From: DAIMFL01 sp964372215
Lineage (GTDB): Bacteria; Pseudomonadota; Alphaproteobacteria; Dongiales; Dongiaceae
NCBI GenBank assembly: GCA_964372215.1
Contig: CAYJQC010000035.1
Location: 1 to 40,706 of the forward strand
DNA: 40,706 bases
Direction: 5' to 3'
The stretch's first letter is position 1; every line of letters starts with the position of its first letter. Of this stretch, positions 17,420 to 25,411 are shown piece after piece. A model generated the notes under the pieces. That model had not been told where the DNA came from. It saw nothing but the letters and a program-made list of their open reading frames with translations, and made no database searches. The position numbers were made by a program, and so were the translations under genes.

Positions 17420-18103
17420 CTACCCGGCGCCGCGCAGGCGCCGGATGTTGTCGGCGTAGGCGGCAGGCCCGCCGGTGAAGCTGGCGGTGCCGGCGACCAG
17501 AACGTCGGCGCCGGCGGCGATGGCGAGCGGCGCGGTCTCGGCGGTGATGCCGCCGTCGACCTCGAGGTCGATCGCCCGGTTGGCCCCGGCGGCGGCGCAG
17601 ACCTGGTCGATCATGGCGCGCAGGGTGGCGATCTTCTCGAGCTGGCTCGCGATGAATTTCTGCCCGCCGAAGCCGGGATTGACCGACATCACCAGCACCA
17701 GGTCGAGATCGCCAAGCACATGGGCGAGCACCGACACCGGGGTCGCCGGATTGAGCGACACTCCGGCCCGCTTGCCGAGCGACTTGATGAGCTGGATCGA
17801 GCGGTGCAGATGGGGCCCCGCCTCCGGATGCACGGTGATGATGTCCGATCCGGCCGCCGCAAAATCGGGCAGGAAGGGGTCGGCGGGCGAGATCATCAGG
17901 TGGGTGTCGAACGGCAGGGCGCTGTGGCCGCGCAGCGCCTTCACCACGGCCGGCCCGATGGTGATGTTGGGCACGAAATGCCCGTCCATCACGTCGATAT
18001 GGACGTAGTCGGCCCCGGCAGCGGTGATCGCCGCCAGCTCGTCGCCGAGCCGCGCGAAATCAGCCGAGAGGATGGAAGGGGCGACTCGGACGGGCTGTCG
18101 CAT
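17420..18103 (-). CDS. rpe: Ribulose-phosphate 3-epimerase
   Basis: Interconverts ribulose 5-phosphate and xylulose 5-phosphate in the pentose phosphate and Calvin pathways, cytoplasmic TIM barrel. The 227-residue sequence has APSILSADFARLGDE at the N-terminus, HIDVMDGHFVPNITIGP (catalytic Asp and metal-binding His), DTHLMI, VMSVNPGFGGQKFI, the second catalytic Asp in LEVDGGI, and the phosphate-binding ADVLVAGTASF. Length and motifs are standard. It sits between rsmB and the heparinase gene on the same strand. Confidence 0.97.
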   Translation of the reverse strand: MRQPVRVAPSILSADFARLGDELAAITAAGADYVHIDVMDGHFVPNITIGPAVVKALRGHSALPFDTHLMISPADPFLPDFAAAGSDIITVHPEAGPHLHRSIQLIKSLGKRAGVSLNPATPVSVLAHVLGDLDLVLVMSVNPGFGGQKFIASQLEKIATLRAMIDQVCAAAGANRAIDLEVDGGITAETAPLAIAAGADVLVAGTASFTGGPAAYADNIRRLRGAG

Positions 18104-18165
18104 GTCTTTAACTAGCAGGGCGGATTCCCGTTGGGAAGACTCGCCCGATGATCGTCACGAGAGTG

Positions 18166-18236
18166 AGGCCGGCCCTCGTGCTTCGACAGGCTCGGCAAGA
18201 GGGCCTCACCTCGAGCCTGTCGAAGGGCGAGGCCGG
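18166..18236. repeat. Interspersed palindromic repeat
   Basis: CTTCGACAGGCTCG (18181-18194) and CGAGCCTGTCGAAG (18212-18225) are a perfect 14-bp inverted repeat. Outer arms rich in GGCCGGC/GCCGGCC extend the fold on both sides. It fills the gap between rsmB and rpe and is the cleanest copy of the family in this window. Confidence 0.8.
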
Positions 18237-18248
18237 CAATCTCGCTCG

Positions 18249-19562
18249 TCACATCCGCCGCAGGCGGCAGGCGTAGAAGCCGTCGAGCCCGCCCTCGTCG
18301 GCCAAGTGGCAGGGCAGGCTGCGCAGATCGCCCACGGGCGTAATGAGCTCGGGCAGGCCGCCGACCTCCTCGGGCCGGATCGCCACGCGCTCGACGGCCG
18401 CGCCGCCGGCGAGCAGCGCGGCGATGCGCTCCGGCCCTTCCTCGGGCTGCAGCGAGCAGGTGCAATAGACCAGAGTGCCGCCGGGCGCCGTCATCGCGAC
18501 CGCCGCGGCCAGCAGCCGGTCCTGCAGGATCGTGAGCTTGGCGACGTCGTCCGGCTCCTTCAGCCAGGGGATGTCGGGGTGGCGCCGCACCGTGCCGGTG
18601 GCGGTGCAGGGCGCGTCCAGCAGCACCGCCTCGGCCTTGACCGGCGGCTGCCACTGGGTGACATCGGCCGCCACCGTGGCGGCGCCGAGGCCGAGCCGCG
18701 CCAGGTTGTCGGTGACCCGCTTCAGACGCGCCGCGGCGCGGTCGACCGCGACCACCTCGGCGCCGGCGGCGGCGAGCTGGGCGGTCTTGCCGCCGGGCGC
18801 GGCGCAGAGATCGAACACCCGGCGCCCGCCGAGCGGCCCGAACAGCCGGGCCGGCAGGGCGGCCGCCGCGTCCTGCACCCACCACTGGCCGGCGGCGTAA
18901 CCCGGCAGCTCCTCGATCTGGGCGGCGGAGTCGAGGCGCACGCTGCCGGTCGGCAGCAGCCGGCCGCCGAGCCGCGTCGCCCAGGTCTCCGGGTCCTCGC
19001 GCACCGTCAGGTCGAGCGGCGGATCGGCGCGGTGGGCGGTCGCGATCGCCGCCGCGGTCGGCGCGCCATAGGCGGCGACCCACGACGCCCACAGCCATTC
19101 CGGGGTGTCGGCGTCGGGCTCGTCGACCTGGGCCAGCAGCGCTTCGCCGTCGCGCGCGATCCGCCGCAGCACCGCGTTCGACAGGCCCTTCAATCCGGCA
19201 TCGCCGCGCCGGCCGACCAGCGCCACCGTGGAATCGACCGCGGCATGGGCGGCGGTGCGCAGGAACAGGAGCTGGCAGACGCCGAGCCGCAGCAGGTCGG
19301 AGACGGTCGCCGCGCGCGCCGGCAGCGGCCGCTCGATCAGCAGCGCCAGCAGGCGGTCGATGGTGCCGATCCGGCGCAGGGTGGTGGCGACCAGGGCGCG
19401 CGCGAAGGCGCGGTCGCGCAACGGCAGCGCGGCGAGCCCGGCATCGTCGGCGATGGCCTGATCGAGCGGCCGGCGCCGCCGCAGCACGGCCTGCAGCAGG
19501 TCGAGCGCGACGATGCGGCTGACCTCGCCGACCGCGCCGCCGATATCGGGGGCGAGCGACAT
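18249..19562 (-). CDS. rsmB: 16S rRNA (cytosine-967-C5)-methyltransferase
   Basis: Methylates C967 of 16S rRNA during 30S maturation, cytoplasmic. The N-terminal NusB-like RNA-binding domain (about 1-150) includes RDRAFARALVATTLRRIG and LRLGVCQLLFL. The C-terminal SAM methyltransferase has VFDLCAAPGGKTAQLA (SAM motif I), VLLDAPCTATGTVRRHPDI with one catalytic Cys, and LVYCTCSLQPEEG with the second, the two-Cys mechanism of m5C enzymes. Length 437 aa is typical. It lies between htpX and rpe in a minus-strand housekeeping run. Confidence 0.95.
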   Translation of the reverse strand: MSLAPDIGGAVGEVSRIVALDLLQAVLRRRRPLDQAIADDAGLAALPLRDRAFARALVATTLRRIGTIDRLLALLIERPLPARAATVSDLLRLGVCQLLFLRTAAHAAVDSTVALVGRRGDAGLKGLSNAVLRRIARDGEALLAQVDEPDADTPEWLWASWVAAYGAPTAAAIATAHRADPPLDLTVREDPETWATRLGGRLLPTGSVRLDSAAQIEELPGYAAGQWWVQDAAAALPARLFGPLGGRRVFDLCAAPGGKTAQLAAAGAEVVAVDRAAARLKRVTDNLARLGLGAATVAADVTQWQPPVKAEAVLLDAPCTATGTVRRHPDIPWLKEPDDVAKLTILQDRLLAAAVAMTAPGGTLVYCTCSLQPEEGPERIAALLAGGAAVERVAIRPEEVGGLPELITPVGDLRSLPCHLADEGGLDGFYACRLRRM

Positions 19563-19649
19563 GGCCCGGTTATGACCCAGAACGCGCCATCCGTCCTGCG
19601 GAAAGTTGCCGCCGCCCCCTGCGCGACGGCGCGGCGGCCGCGCCGCCGC

Positions 19650-20657
19650 TCAGCGCCAGGGGCCGCGCCGCCGCGGTCCGGACTCCGGCACCGAGCCGCC
19701 GCGGCGGGGAGTCGCGAAATCCTCGTCGGCGCTGTCGGGCATCATGCTGCGCGCCGCGGATCGCGCGGTGCCCGCAACACCGGCGCCCGCCACGCCGACG
19801 CCCGCCACGCCGACGCCCATGGCGCCGGCGATCTCCTGCAGCCGGCGGATGCGGTTCGCGGTCTTCGGGTGGGTCGAGAACAGCCCGTCGACCGCGTGGG
19901 CGTGCAGCGGGTTGATGATGAACATGTGCGCGGTCGCCGGGTTCGCCTCGGCCCGGTGGTTGTCGATGCCGCGCGCGGCGCGCTCGATCTTGGCGAGCGC
20001 CGAGGCCAGGGCCTGCGGATCGCCGGAGATCTCGGCGCCGCCCTGGTCGGCGGCATATTCGCGGGTGCGGCTGATGGCGAACTGCACGATCATCGCCGCC
20101 ATCGGCGCCAGGATGGCCATCAGCAGCACGCCGACGAAGCCCAGCGGATTGTTGTTGCTGCGGCCGCCGAAGAACAGCGCGAAATTGGCGAGCATGCCGA
20201 TGGCGCCGGCGATGGTGGCGGTGACCGTCATGGTCAGGGTGTCGCGGTTCCTGACATGGGCGAGCTCGTGCGCCATCACCCCGGCGACCTCGTCGGCCGA
20301 CAGCAGGCGCAGCAGGCCGGTGGTCGCCGCGACCGCCGCGTGTTCCGGGTTGCGCCCGGTGGCGAAGGCGTTGGGCTGGTCGTTCTCGATCAGATAGACC
20401 CTGGGCATCGGCAGGCCGGCATTGGCCGCCAGCCGCGCGACGATGCCGTGGAATTCCGGCGCGCTCGCGGCGTCGACCGGCTTCGCCCGGTACATCGCCA
20501 GCACCATCTTGTCGGAATTCCAGTAGGCGAAGGCATTGGTGGCGACGGCGACGCCGAACGCCATCAGCATGCCGGCCTCGCCGCCGATCATGTAGCCGAC
20601 CGCCAGGAACAGGGCGGTCATGCCGGCCAGCAGCATGCCGGTACGGACGTAGTTCAT
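19650..20657 (-). CDS. htpX: Membrane zinc metalloprotease HtpX
   Basis: Inner-membrane M48 protease that degrades misfolded membrane proteins with FtsH. Two N-terminal helices (MLLAGMTALFLAVGYM and LMAFGVAVATNAFAYW), then the active site HELAH at residues 130-134 counted from MNYVRTG, and a second helix pair in the middle. I start at ATG 20657 because MNYVRTGMLL is the family N-terminus and GGAG lies nine bases upstream; an in-frame ATG at 20672 would add five residues. The C-terminus is unusual: a run of GVAG repeats, then an Arg/Pro tail (PRRRGPWR), probably low-complexity drift. It is divergent from the DUF1674 gene. Confidence 0.95.
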   Translation of the reverse strand: MNYVRTGMLLAGMTALFLAVGYMIGGEAGMLMAFGVAVATNAFAYWNSDKMVLAMYRAKPVDAASAPEFHGIVARLAANAGLPMPRVYLIENDQPNAFATGRNPEHAAVAATTGLLRLLSADEVAGVMAHELAHVRNRDTLTMTVTATIAGAIGMLANFALFFGGRSNNNPLGFVGVLLMAILAPMAAMIVQFAISRTREYAADQGGAEISGDPQALASALAKIERAARGIDNHRAEANPATAHMFIINPLHAHAVDGLFSTHPKTANRIRRLQEIAGAMGVGVAGVGVAGAGVAGTARSAARSMMPDSADEDFATPRRGGSVPESGPRRRGPWR

Positions 20658-20675
20658 CGCGCGCATCTCCATCGG

Positions 20676-20725
20676 CGTCTTCGCCGCGGCGCCCCGGTGC
20701 CGTCTTCGCCGCGGCGCCCCGGTGC
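20676..20725. repeat. 25-bp perfect tandem duplication upstream of htpX
   Basis: The 25-base unit starting CGTCTTCGCCGCGG and ending CCCGGTGC occurs twice without a break, at 20676-20700 and 20701-20725. It begins 19 bases upstream of the preferred htpX start and therefore falls in its 5' leader or promoter. Confidence 0.9.
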
Positions 20726-20828
20726 CGGCAACGCCGCCCGCGAAACCAGGCTGTTAGATGGTCGCGGGCGCGCCCGCGATCAAGATCCGGGCTTGGCAGC
20801 GGGCGGCTTCCGCGCCTATCTATGCGCC

Positions 20829-21002
20829 ATGAGCAAGCCCGAAGAGTCCCCGAAGCCGGCCGCGACGCCGGCACAGGAAGCCGATCCGGCGGAACCCGCC
20901 GCCAAGAAGCCTGCCCAGAAGAATGAAAAGGGCGGCCCGGCCTGGCCCGAGCCCACCCGCTACGGCGACTGGGAGCGGAATGGCCGGGTCAGCGATTTCT
21001 AG
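20829..21002 (+). CDS. DUF1674 / SDHAF4-like protein
   Basis: A 57-residue protein too short for most size filters. A charged, low-complexity Pro/Ala/Lys N-terminus is followed by the conserved C-terminal block PEPTRYGDWERNGRVSDF, the hallmark of DUF1674. The eukaryotic relative SDHAF4 helps flavinated SdhA join succinate dehydrogenase, so a role in complex II assembly is likely but not shown here. The ATG at 20829 is the only start in a sensible place. It diverges from htpX, a neighbour pairing I recall from other alphaproteobacteria. Confidence 0.88.
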   Translation: MSKPEESPKPAATPAQEADPAEPAAKKPAQKNEKGGPAWPEPTRYGDWERNGRVSDF

Positions 21003-21087
21003 GTGGCGCCGGCCGCTGTCGTCACGCGCGGGACGCAAGGCCGGAGCGGTGCCTCGTCAACACGACGTCAAGCGGTGATATAGGAAT

Positions 21088-21177
21088 ATTGTCATCGCCG
21101 GGCTTGACCCGGCGATCCATCCATCCGCCGACGTGAACGGCACGATGGATGCGCGGATCGATTCCGCGCATGACAAT
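21088..21177. repeat. Interspersed repeat of the GTCATCGCCGGGCTTGACCCGG type
   Basis: Ends are the inverted pair ATTGTCAT (21088-21095) and ATGACAAT (21170-21177). An internal hairpin CGCCGGG-CTTGA-CCCGGCG follows the left end, and CCATCC/GATGG and CGCGGAT/ATTCCGCG pairs lie within. This is a second repeat family, distinct from the CGACAGGCTC elements, and is common between genes of many alphaproteobacteria. It fills the space between DUF1674 and the methyltransferase gene. Confidence 0.8.
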
Positions 21178-21204
21178 AGATGAACCGAGAATGCGACTCT
21201 GCCC

Positions 21205-21945
21205 TCAGCCCGGCTTCCGGCCGCTGAAGATCGCGTGGCCCGCCACCAGCCAGTGGACCTCGATCTTCGTGAGGCCCGCCGCCTCGAACCATTTCAACTG
21301 GTCGAACAGCGGGTCGGGCTTGTCGACGGGATCGGGCGCCTTCATCGCATAGAAGTTCCAGTCGTCTTCGCGGAAGCGGTCGAAGGCGCGCAAGGTTCCG
21401 TCGAGCTCGACCGCGGCGCGGCGCACCGCGTCGTCCCAGGCGGCGGCGTAGAGCCGGCGGCCCTCCGGCGTGTGCGCCTCCACCAGGTCGCAGACCACCA
21501 GCGCGCCGCCCGGCGCCAGACACTGCGCCATGTCGGCATAGAGCCGGCGCTTCTCGGCCGCGTTCAGGTGATGGATCGCGAGCGACGACACGATGGCGTG
21601 GACCGGCCAGTCAAAGCGCCGCCAGTCGGCGGACGGCAGATCGAACCGGGCGCACTCGAAGCGGCCCTTGTGGGGCGCGAGCTGCCTGGCCGTCGCCGCC
21701 AGCATGGCGTCGGAGCCGTCGAGCGCATGGACGGTGGCGGTCGGGAAATGCTCGAGCAGCGCCTGGCTCAAGAGCCCCTCGCCACAGCACAGCTCGACCA
21801 TGTGGACCGGCGTTTCCGGCACCGGAATCGCGCCGCAGATGGTGGCGATCTGGGTTGCGCGCTGGGGCACGTAATAGCGCCCGAGATCGAGGAAGGTCGC
21901 GGAGTCCGTCTCCGACCAGTTGTCCTTCGGTGCCTGTTCGCTCAT
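21205..21945 (-). CDS. Class I SAM-dependent methyltransferase
   Basis: A 246-residue cytoplasmic methyltransferase. VELCCGEGLLSQALLEHFP is the SAM-binding motif I, VHALDGSDAML motif II, VHAIVSSLAIHHLNAAEKRRL motif IV with the post-motif helix, and LAPGGALVVCDLVE motif V. The C-terminal part (FDRFREDDWNFYAM, DQLKWFEAAGL) resembles trans-aconitate/ubiquinone-type small-molecule methyltransferases, but the substrate is unknown. The start is ATG 21945; the frame runs further upstream into the neighbouring gene and that part is not homologous. It lies 10 bases after the PPOX-family gene, so the two form an operon. Confidence 0.88.
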   Translation of the reverse strand: MSEQAPKDNWSETDSATFLDLGRYYVPQRATQIATICGAIPVPETPVHMVELCCGEGLLSQALLEHFPTATVHALDGSDAMLAATARQLAPHKGRFECARFDLPSADWRRFDWPVHAIVSSLAIHHLNAAEKRRLYADMAQCLAPGGALVVCDLVEAHTPEGRRLYAAAWDDAVRRAAVELDGTLRAFDRFREDDWNFYAMKAPDPVDKPDPLFDQLKWFEAAGLTKIEVHWLVAGHAIFSGRKPG

Positions 21946-21955
21946 CCCGGTTCGC

Positions 21956-22681
21956 TCACTCCTGCTCCCGGCCGGCGGCGTAGCGCGACAGCAGCGCGTC
22001 GAGCGGCACGCCGTCGCCGAAGTCCCCGAGATGCTGCGGCCAGGGCGTGCCGGGCGCAAGCCGGGTGTCGGGCTCGGCTGCGCCGATGACCTGGCGCACC
22101 GGGATGGCGCCGGCCCAGACCGGCAGGGCGTAGTCCTCCTCGTCATCGCCCGGGCCGCCGGTGCGGATCTTGGCCGAGGCCTCAGCGATCTCCATGGCGA
22201 TCACCTTGGTGGACTTGATCTCCTGTGCCGTCGGCGCCCGCAGCTCGGCCCGGCGCCCGGGATACACCCGATCGACGAAGGCATCGAGGGCGGCCAGCTT
22301 CGCGGCCGGGTCGTCGATCAGGCGCGCGATGCCGAAGGCCATCACCGAGCGGTAGTTGAGCGAGTGGTGGAAGCCCGAGCGCGCCATGACGAAGCCGTCG
22401 AGATGGCTGACCGCGAGACAGGCCGGCATGCCCTCGGCCAGGTGCCGCAGCATGCGGCTCGCCGACGAGCCGTGCCAGTACAGCCGGGTGCCCTCGCGCC
22501 AATAGGCGGTCGGGGTGACGAACGGCTGGCCATCGATGGCATAGCCGACATGGCCGATCACCCCGGCGTCGAGCACGGCGTGGACCGTGGCGTGGTCGTA
22601 ATGGGCGCGCTTGGCCAGGCGCTTGACCTTCGAGCGGCCGGTCGGGCGATAGGCGGGGTTCGCGGGCGTCGCGGCATCCAT
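21956..22681 (-). CDS. Pyridoxamine 5'-phosphate oxidase-family FMN-binding protein (NimA-like)
   Basis: A 241-residue split beta-barrel flavoprotein. Its core HATVHAVLDAGVIGHVGYAIDGQPFVTPTAYWREG and LYWHGSSASRMLRHL match the PPOX-related, NimA-like group, where NimA reduces nitroimidazoles. ACLAVSHLDGFVMARSGFHHSLNYRSVMAFG contains the FMN-site strand. The C-terminal extension (ALPVWAGAIPVRQV) is common in proteobacterial members. Substrate unknown. It is divergent from a MocR/PdxR-type regulator with only 56 bases between starts, an arrangement often seen for vitamin B6-linked or flavoprotein genes, so that regulator probably controls it. Confidence 0.85.
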   Translation of the reverse strand: MDAATPANPAYRPTGRSKVKRLAKRAHYDHATVHAVLDAGVIGHVGYAIDGQPFVTPTAYWREGTRLYWHGSSASRMLRHLAEGMPACLAVSHLDGFVMARSGFHHSLNYRSVMAFGIARLIDDPAAKLAALDAFVDRVYPGRRAELRAPTAQEIKSTKVIAMEIAEASAKIRTGGPGDDEEDYALPVWAGAIPVRQVIGAAEPDTRLAPGTPWPQHLGDFGDGVPLDALLSRYAAGREQE

Positions 22682-22737
22682 GGCTGATGTCCCGGTTGGA
22701 GTGGCGCAAGCCTGTTGATTAGCCCTAAAGTGGCCTC

Positions 22738-24311
22738 ATGAAAAGCGCCGCTTCCATGAAAGAAAAGGGGCCGGTCCGGTCGCAGCGGCTCGATCGCGGG
22801 CCGTTGCTTGCGCTCGACCTCGATGCCGCGCCAGGCGCCGGGCCGCCGGTCCCCCTGCATCGCCAGCTCTACGACGCGCTGCGCCGGGCGATCCTGGACC
22901 GCCGGCTCGGCGCCGGCGCCCGCCTGCCGTCGAGCCGGGCGCTGGCGGCCGAGCTCGGCCTGTCGCGCAACACCGTGCTGGCGGCGCTCGACCAGCTCCT
23001 GAGCGAAGGCTATGTCGAGGGCCGCAGCGGCAGCGGCACCTTCGTCGTGCCGGAACTGCCGGACCGGGCGCCCGATGGACCGGCGCCGGCGCCGCCTGCC
23101 AGCGCACCGGCGCGGCCGCCCTGTCGCGGCGCGGCGCCGGCCTCGCCGGCCGGTCCAGGTTCGCGCACCCGCCGCGGCCGGACGCGCCGGAGCTGGCGAC
23201 CGCGCCGTTCGCGCCCGGCCTGCCGGAGCTGGACGGCTTTCCCTTCGATGTCTGGGCCCGGCTGCTGGCGCGGCACTGGCGCCATCCGGCGGCCGGTCTG
23301 GCGCTCGGCGGCGATCCGGCCGGCTACCCGCCGCTGCGCGCGGCGATCGCCGATCACCTGCGCCGGGTGCGCGCGGTCGACTGCAGTGCCGAGCAGGTGA
23401 TCGTGCTGTCGGGCATCCGCCAGGCGGTCGACCTGACCGTGCGGCTGCTGCTCGATCCCGGCGATGCCGCATGGATGGAGGAGCCGGGCTTCGCCGGCAT
23501 CCGCGCCGTGCTCGCCGCCGCCGATCTCGAGGTGATCCCGGTGCCGGTCGACGACCAGGGGCTGGACGTCGCCGCCGGCATGGCGGCGGCGCCCGCCGCC
23601 AGGCTCGCCGTGGTGGCGCCATCCCATCAGTACCCGCTCGGGCTGGTGATGAGCCTGAAGCGCCGGCTCGACCTGCTGGCCTGGGCCAAGGCTGCGGGCG
23701 CCTGGGTGATCGAGGACGATTACCACAGCGAGTACCGCTATGCCGGCCGCCCGCTCGCCGCCATGCAGGGGCTCGACCGCGACGGCCGCGTGATCTATGT
23801 CGGGACCTTCTCCAAGGTGATGTTCCCGGGCCTGCGGATCGGCTATCTCGTCGCGCCGCCTTCCCTGGTCGAGGCGTTCAAGGCGGCGCGCGGCACCCTC
23901 GACGACCATGCGCCGATGACGCCGCAGCCGGCGCTCGCCGACTTCATCGCCGAGGGCCATTACGCGGCGCATCTCAGGCGCATGCGCCGGCTCTACGCGG
24001 CGCGCCAGCTTGCGCTGCTCGACGCCGCGTCGCGCCATCTCGGCGGGCTGCTGGAGCTGGCGCCCGACCAGGCCGGCATGCATCTGGTGGCGGCCTTGTC
24101 CCCGGCGCTGGCTGCGCGCATGGACGACACGACAGCCGCGGCCCGCGCCGCCGGCGCGGGCGTCGCGGTCATGGCGCTGTCGCGCTTCTATGCCGGGCGA
24201 CCGCAGCGCCGGGGATTGCACAGGCAGGGATTGCTGCTCGGCTACGCCGCCTTCGACGAGGCGGCGATCGAGGCCGCGGCCGAACGCCTGGCGCGGGCGC
24301 TGGCGGCATAG
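22738..24311 (+). pseudogene. MocR/PdxR-family transcriptional regulator, frameshifted
   Basis: N-terminal GntR-type winged helix (LHRQLYDALRRAILDRRLGAGARLPSSRALAAELGLSRNTV..., residues about 38-105) in one frame, and a fold-type I aminotransferase domain in another. The latter shows FAPGLPELDGFPFDVWARL, VIEDDYHSEYRY and the PLP-Lys motif VGTFSKVMFPGLRIGYL. The switch falls in the Pro/Ala linker. Adding one C to the CCC at 23119-23121 restores a continuous 524-residue protein reading ...ARPPLSRRGAGLAG... in the family style. Both halves are otherwise intact, so it is either a recent mutation, a phase-variable site or a sequencing indel in GC-rich DNA. It is divergent from the PPOX gene it likely regulates. 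Confidence 0.85.
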
Positions 24312-24376
24312 GCCCCTGTTCGCCGGCCCGGCGGATGACCATATTGCGCGGGACAAGGGATCGAGGAGGGCTCGCC

Positions 24377-25267
24377 ATGACCGCAGCGACCACGACTGCG
24401 ACCGCGACCGCGACCGGCACGACCGCCCGGCTTCGCCGGGTGGAGCGCGTGTTCTCCGCGATGCCCGCCAGCGACGGCGACGGCGTCAAGCTCAACCGCA
24501 TCATCGGCCGGCCGGGTCTCAGCGAACTCGACCCCTTCCTGCTGCTCGACGAGTTCCGCTCCGACGCGGCGGCGGACTATATCGGCGGCTTCCCCGACCA
24601 TCCCCATCGCGGTTTCGAGACCGTGACCTACATGCTGGCCGGGCGCATGCGCCACGGCGACAACCAGGGCAATGTCGGGCTGCTCCGGCCCGGCAGCGTG
24701 CAGTGGATGACCGCCGGGCGCGGCATCGTCCATTCGGAAATGCCGGAGCAGGAGGACGGGCTGCTCTGGGGATTCCAGCTCTGGGTCAACCTGCCGGCCG
24801 CCGACAAGATGACCGCGCCGCGCTACCAGGACATCGAGCCCGAGGCGATTCCGCAGGTCGACATGGGGCGCGGCGTCACCGTCAAGGTGATCGCCGGCAA
24901 GGTCGGTGCGGTGAAGGGCGCCGTCGACACCGGCGCCACCGAGCCGACCTATCTCGACGTGCATCTGCCGGCCGGGGCCGCGTTCGTGCAGCCGGTGCCG
25001 CGCGGCCACAACGCCTTCGTGTACGTCTATGACGGCGGCGCGACGGTGGGCGAGGGCGGTGACGGCCAGGCGCTCCGCCGCGGCGAGATCGGCATATTGA
25101 GCGCGGGCGCCGAGATCATGGTGACCGCCGGCGCCGCGCCGACCCGCCTCCTCGTCGTCGCCGGCAAGCCGCTCGGCGAACCCATCGCCCGCCACGGCCC
25201 GTTCGTGATGAACACCATGGCCGAGATCCGCCAGGCGGTGGAGGACTTCACCAGCGGCCGGTTCTGA
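24377..25267 (+). CDS. Pirin family protein
   Basis: A 296-residue bicupin of the pirin family. The N-terminal cupin has FLLLDEFRSDAAADYIGGFPDHPHRGFETVTYML with the metal-binding His pair, and GRGIVHSEMPE with the third His and Glu. PRYQDIEPEAIPQV and GHNAFVYVYDG belong to the second half and C-terminal cupin. Bacterial pirins include quercetin 2,3-dioxygenases and regulators of pyruvate dehydrogenase; the role here is open. The first 17 residues are a Thr/Ala run (TTTATATATGTT), which is odd but follows a strong GAGGAGGG at 24363-24370, fixing the start. Confidence 0.93.
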   Translation: MTAATTTATATATGTTARLRRVERVFSAMPASDGDGVKLNRIIGRPGLSELDPFLLLDEFRSDAAADYIGGFPDHPHRGFETVTYMLAGRMRHGDNQGNVGLLRPGSVQWMTAGRGIVHSEMPEQEDGLLWGFQLWVNLPAADKMTAPRYQDIEPEAIPQVDMGRGVTVKVIAGKVGAVKGAVDTGATEPTYLDVHLPAGAAFVQPVPRGHNAFVYVYDGGATVGEGGDGQALRRGEIGILSAGAEIMVTAGAAPTRLLVVAGKPLGEPIARHGPFVMNTMAEIRQAVEDFTSGRF

Positions 25268-25276
25268 GAGCGCGGC

Positions 25277-25390
25277 GCGCCTCGCCCTTCGCCCCTCGAC
25301 AAGCTCGGGAGGCTCAGGGTGAGGCGCGGGAGAGTCGAAGCCTCAAAGAGACGCCCTCATGCTGAGCCTGTCGAAGCACGAGGGCGTCTC
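25277..25390. terminator. Palindromic repeat cluster between convergent genes
   Basis: Two stems lie between the convergent pirin and ABC-F genes. GCGCCTC (25277-25283) pairs with GAGGCGC (25321-25327), and GAGACGCCCTC (25348-25358) pairs perfectly with GAGGGCGTCTC (25380-25390) around a loop holding the CTGAGCCTGTCGAAG core. The second is a strong candidate for a two-way terminator, though no T-run follows. Confidence 0.6.
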
Positions 25391-25411
25391 GCCAAGTGAC
25401 GCGGACCGTCT

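Noticed and set aside
18024..21002. A 992-residue plus-strand frame opposite rpe, rsmB and htpX
   Set aside because: Only its last 57 codons (DUF1674) are supported; the remainder is low-complexity sequence antisense to conserved genes.
21083..21180. Possible tRNA or small RNA gene in the DUF1674-methyltransferase gap
   Set aside because: The fold comes from inverted ends and internal stems of a known type of interspersed repeat; there is no cloverleaf with T-loop or anticodon features.
22738..23400. Treating the first part of the MocR gene as a complete stand-alone GntR regulator
   Set aside because: After the linker its frame reads Arg/Trp-rich nonsense while the conserved aminotransferase domain continues in the next frame, so it is one broken gene.
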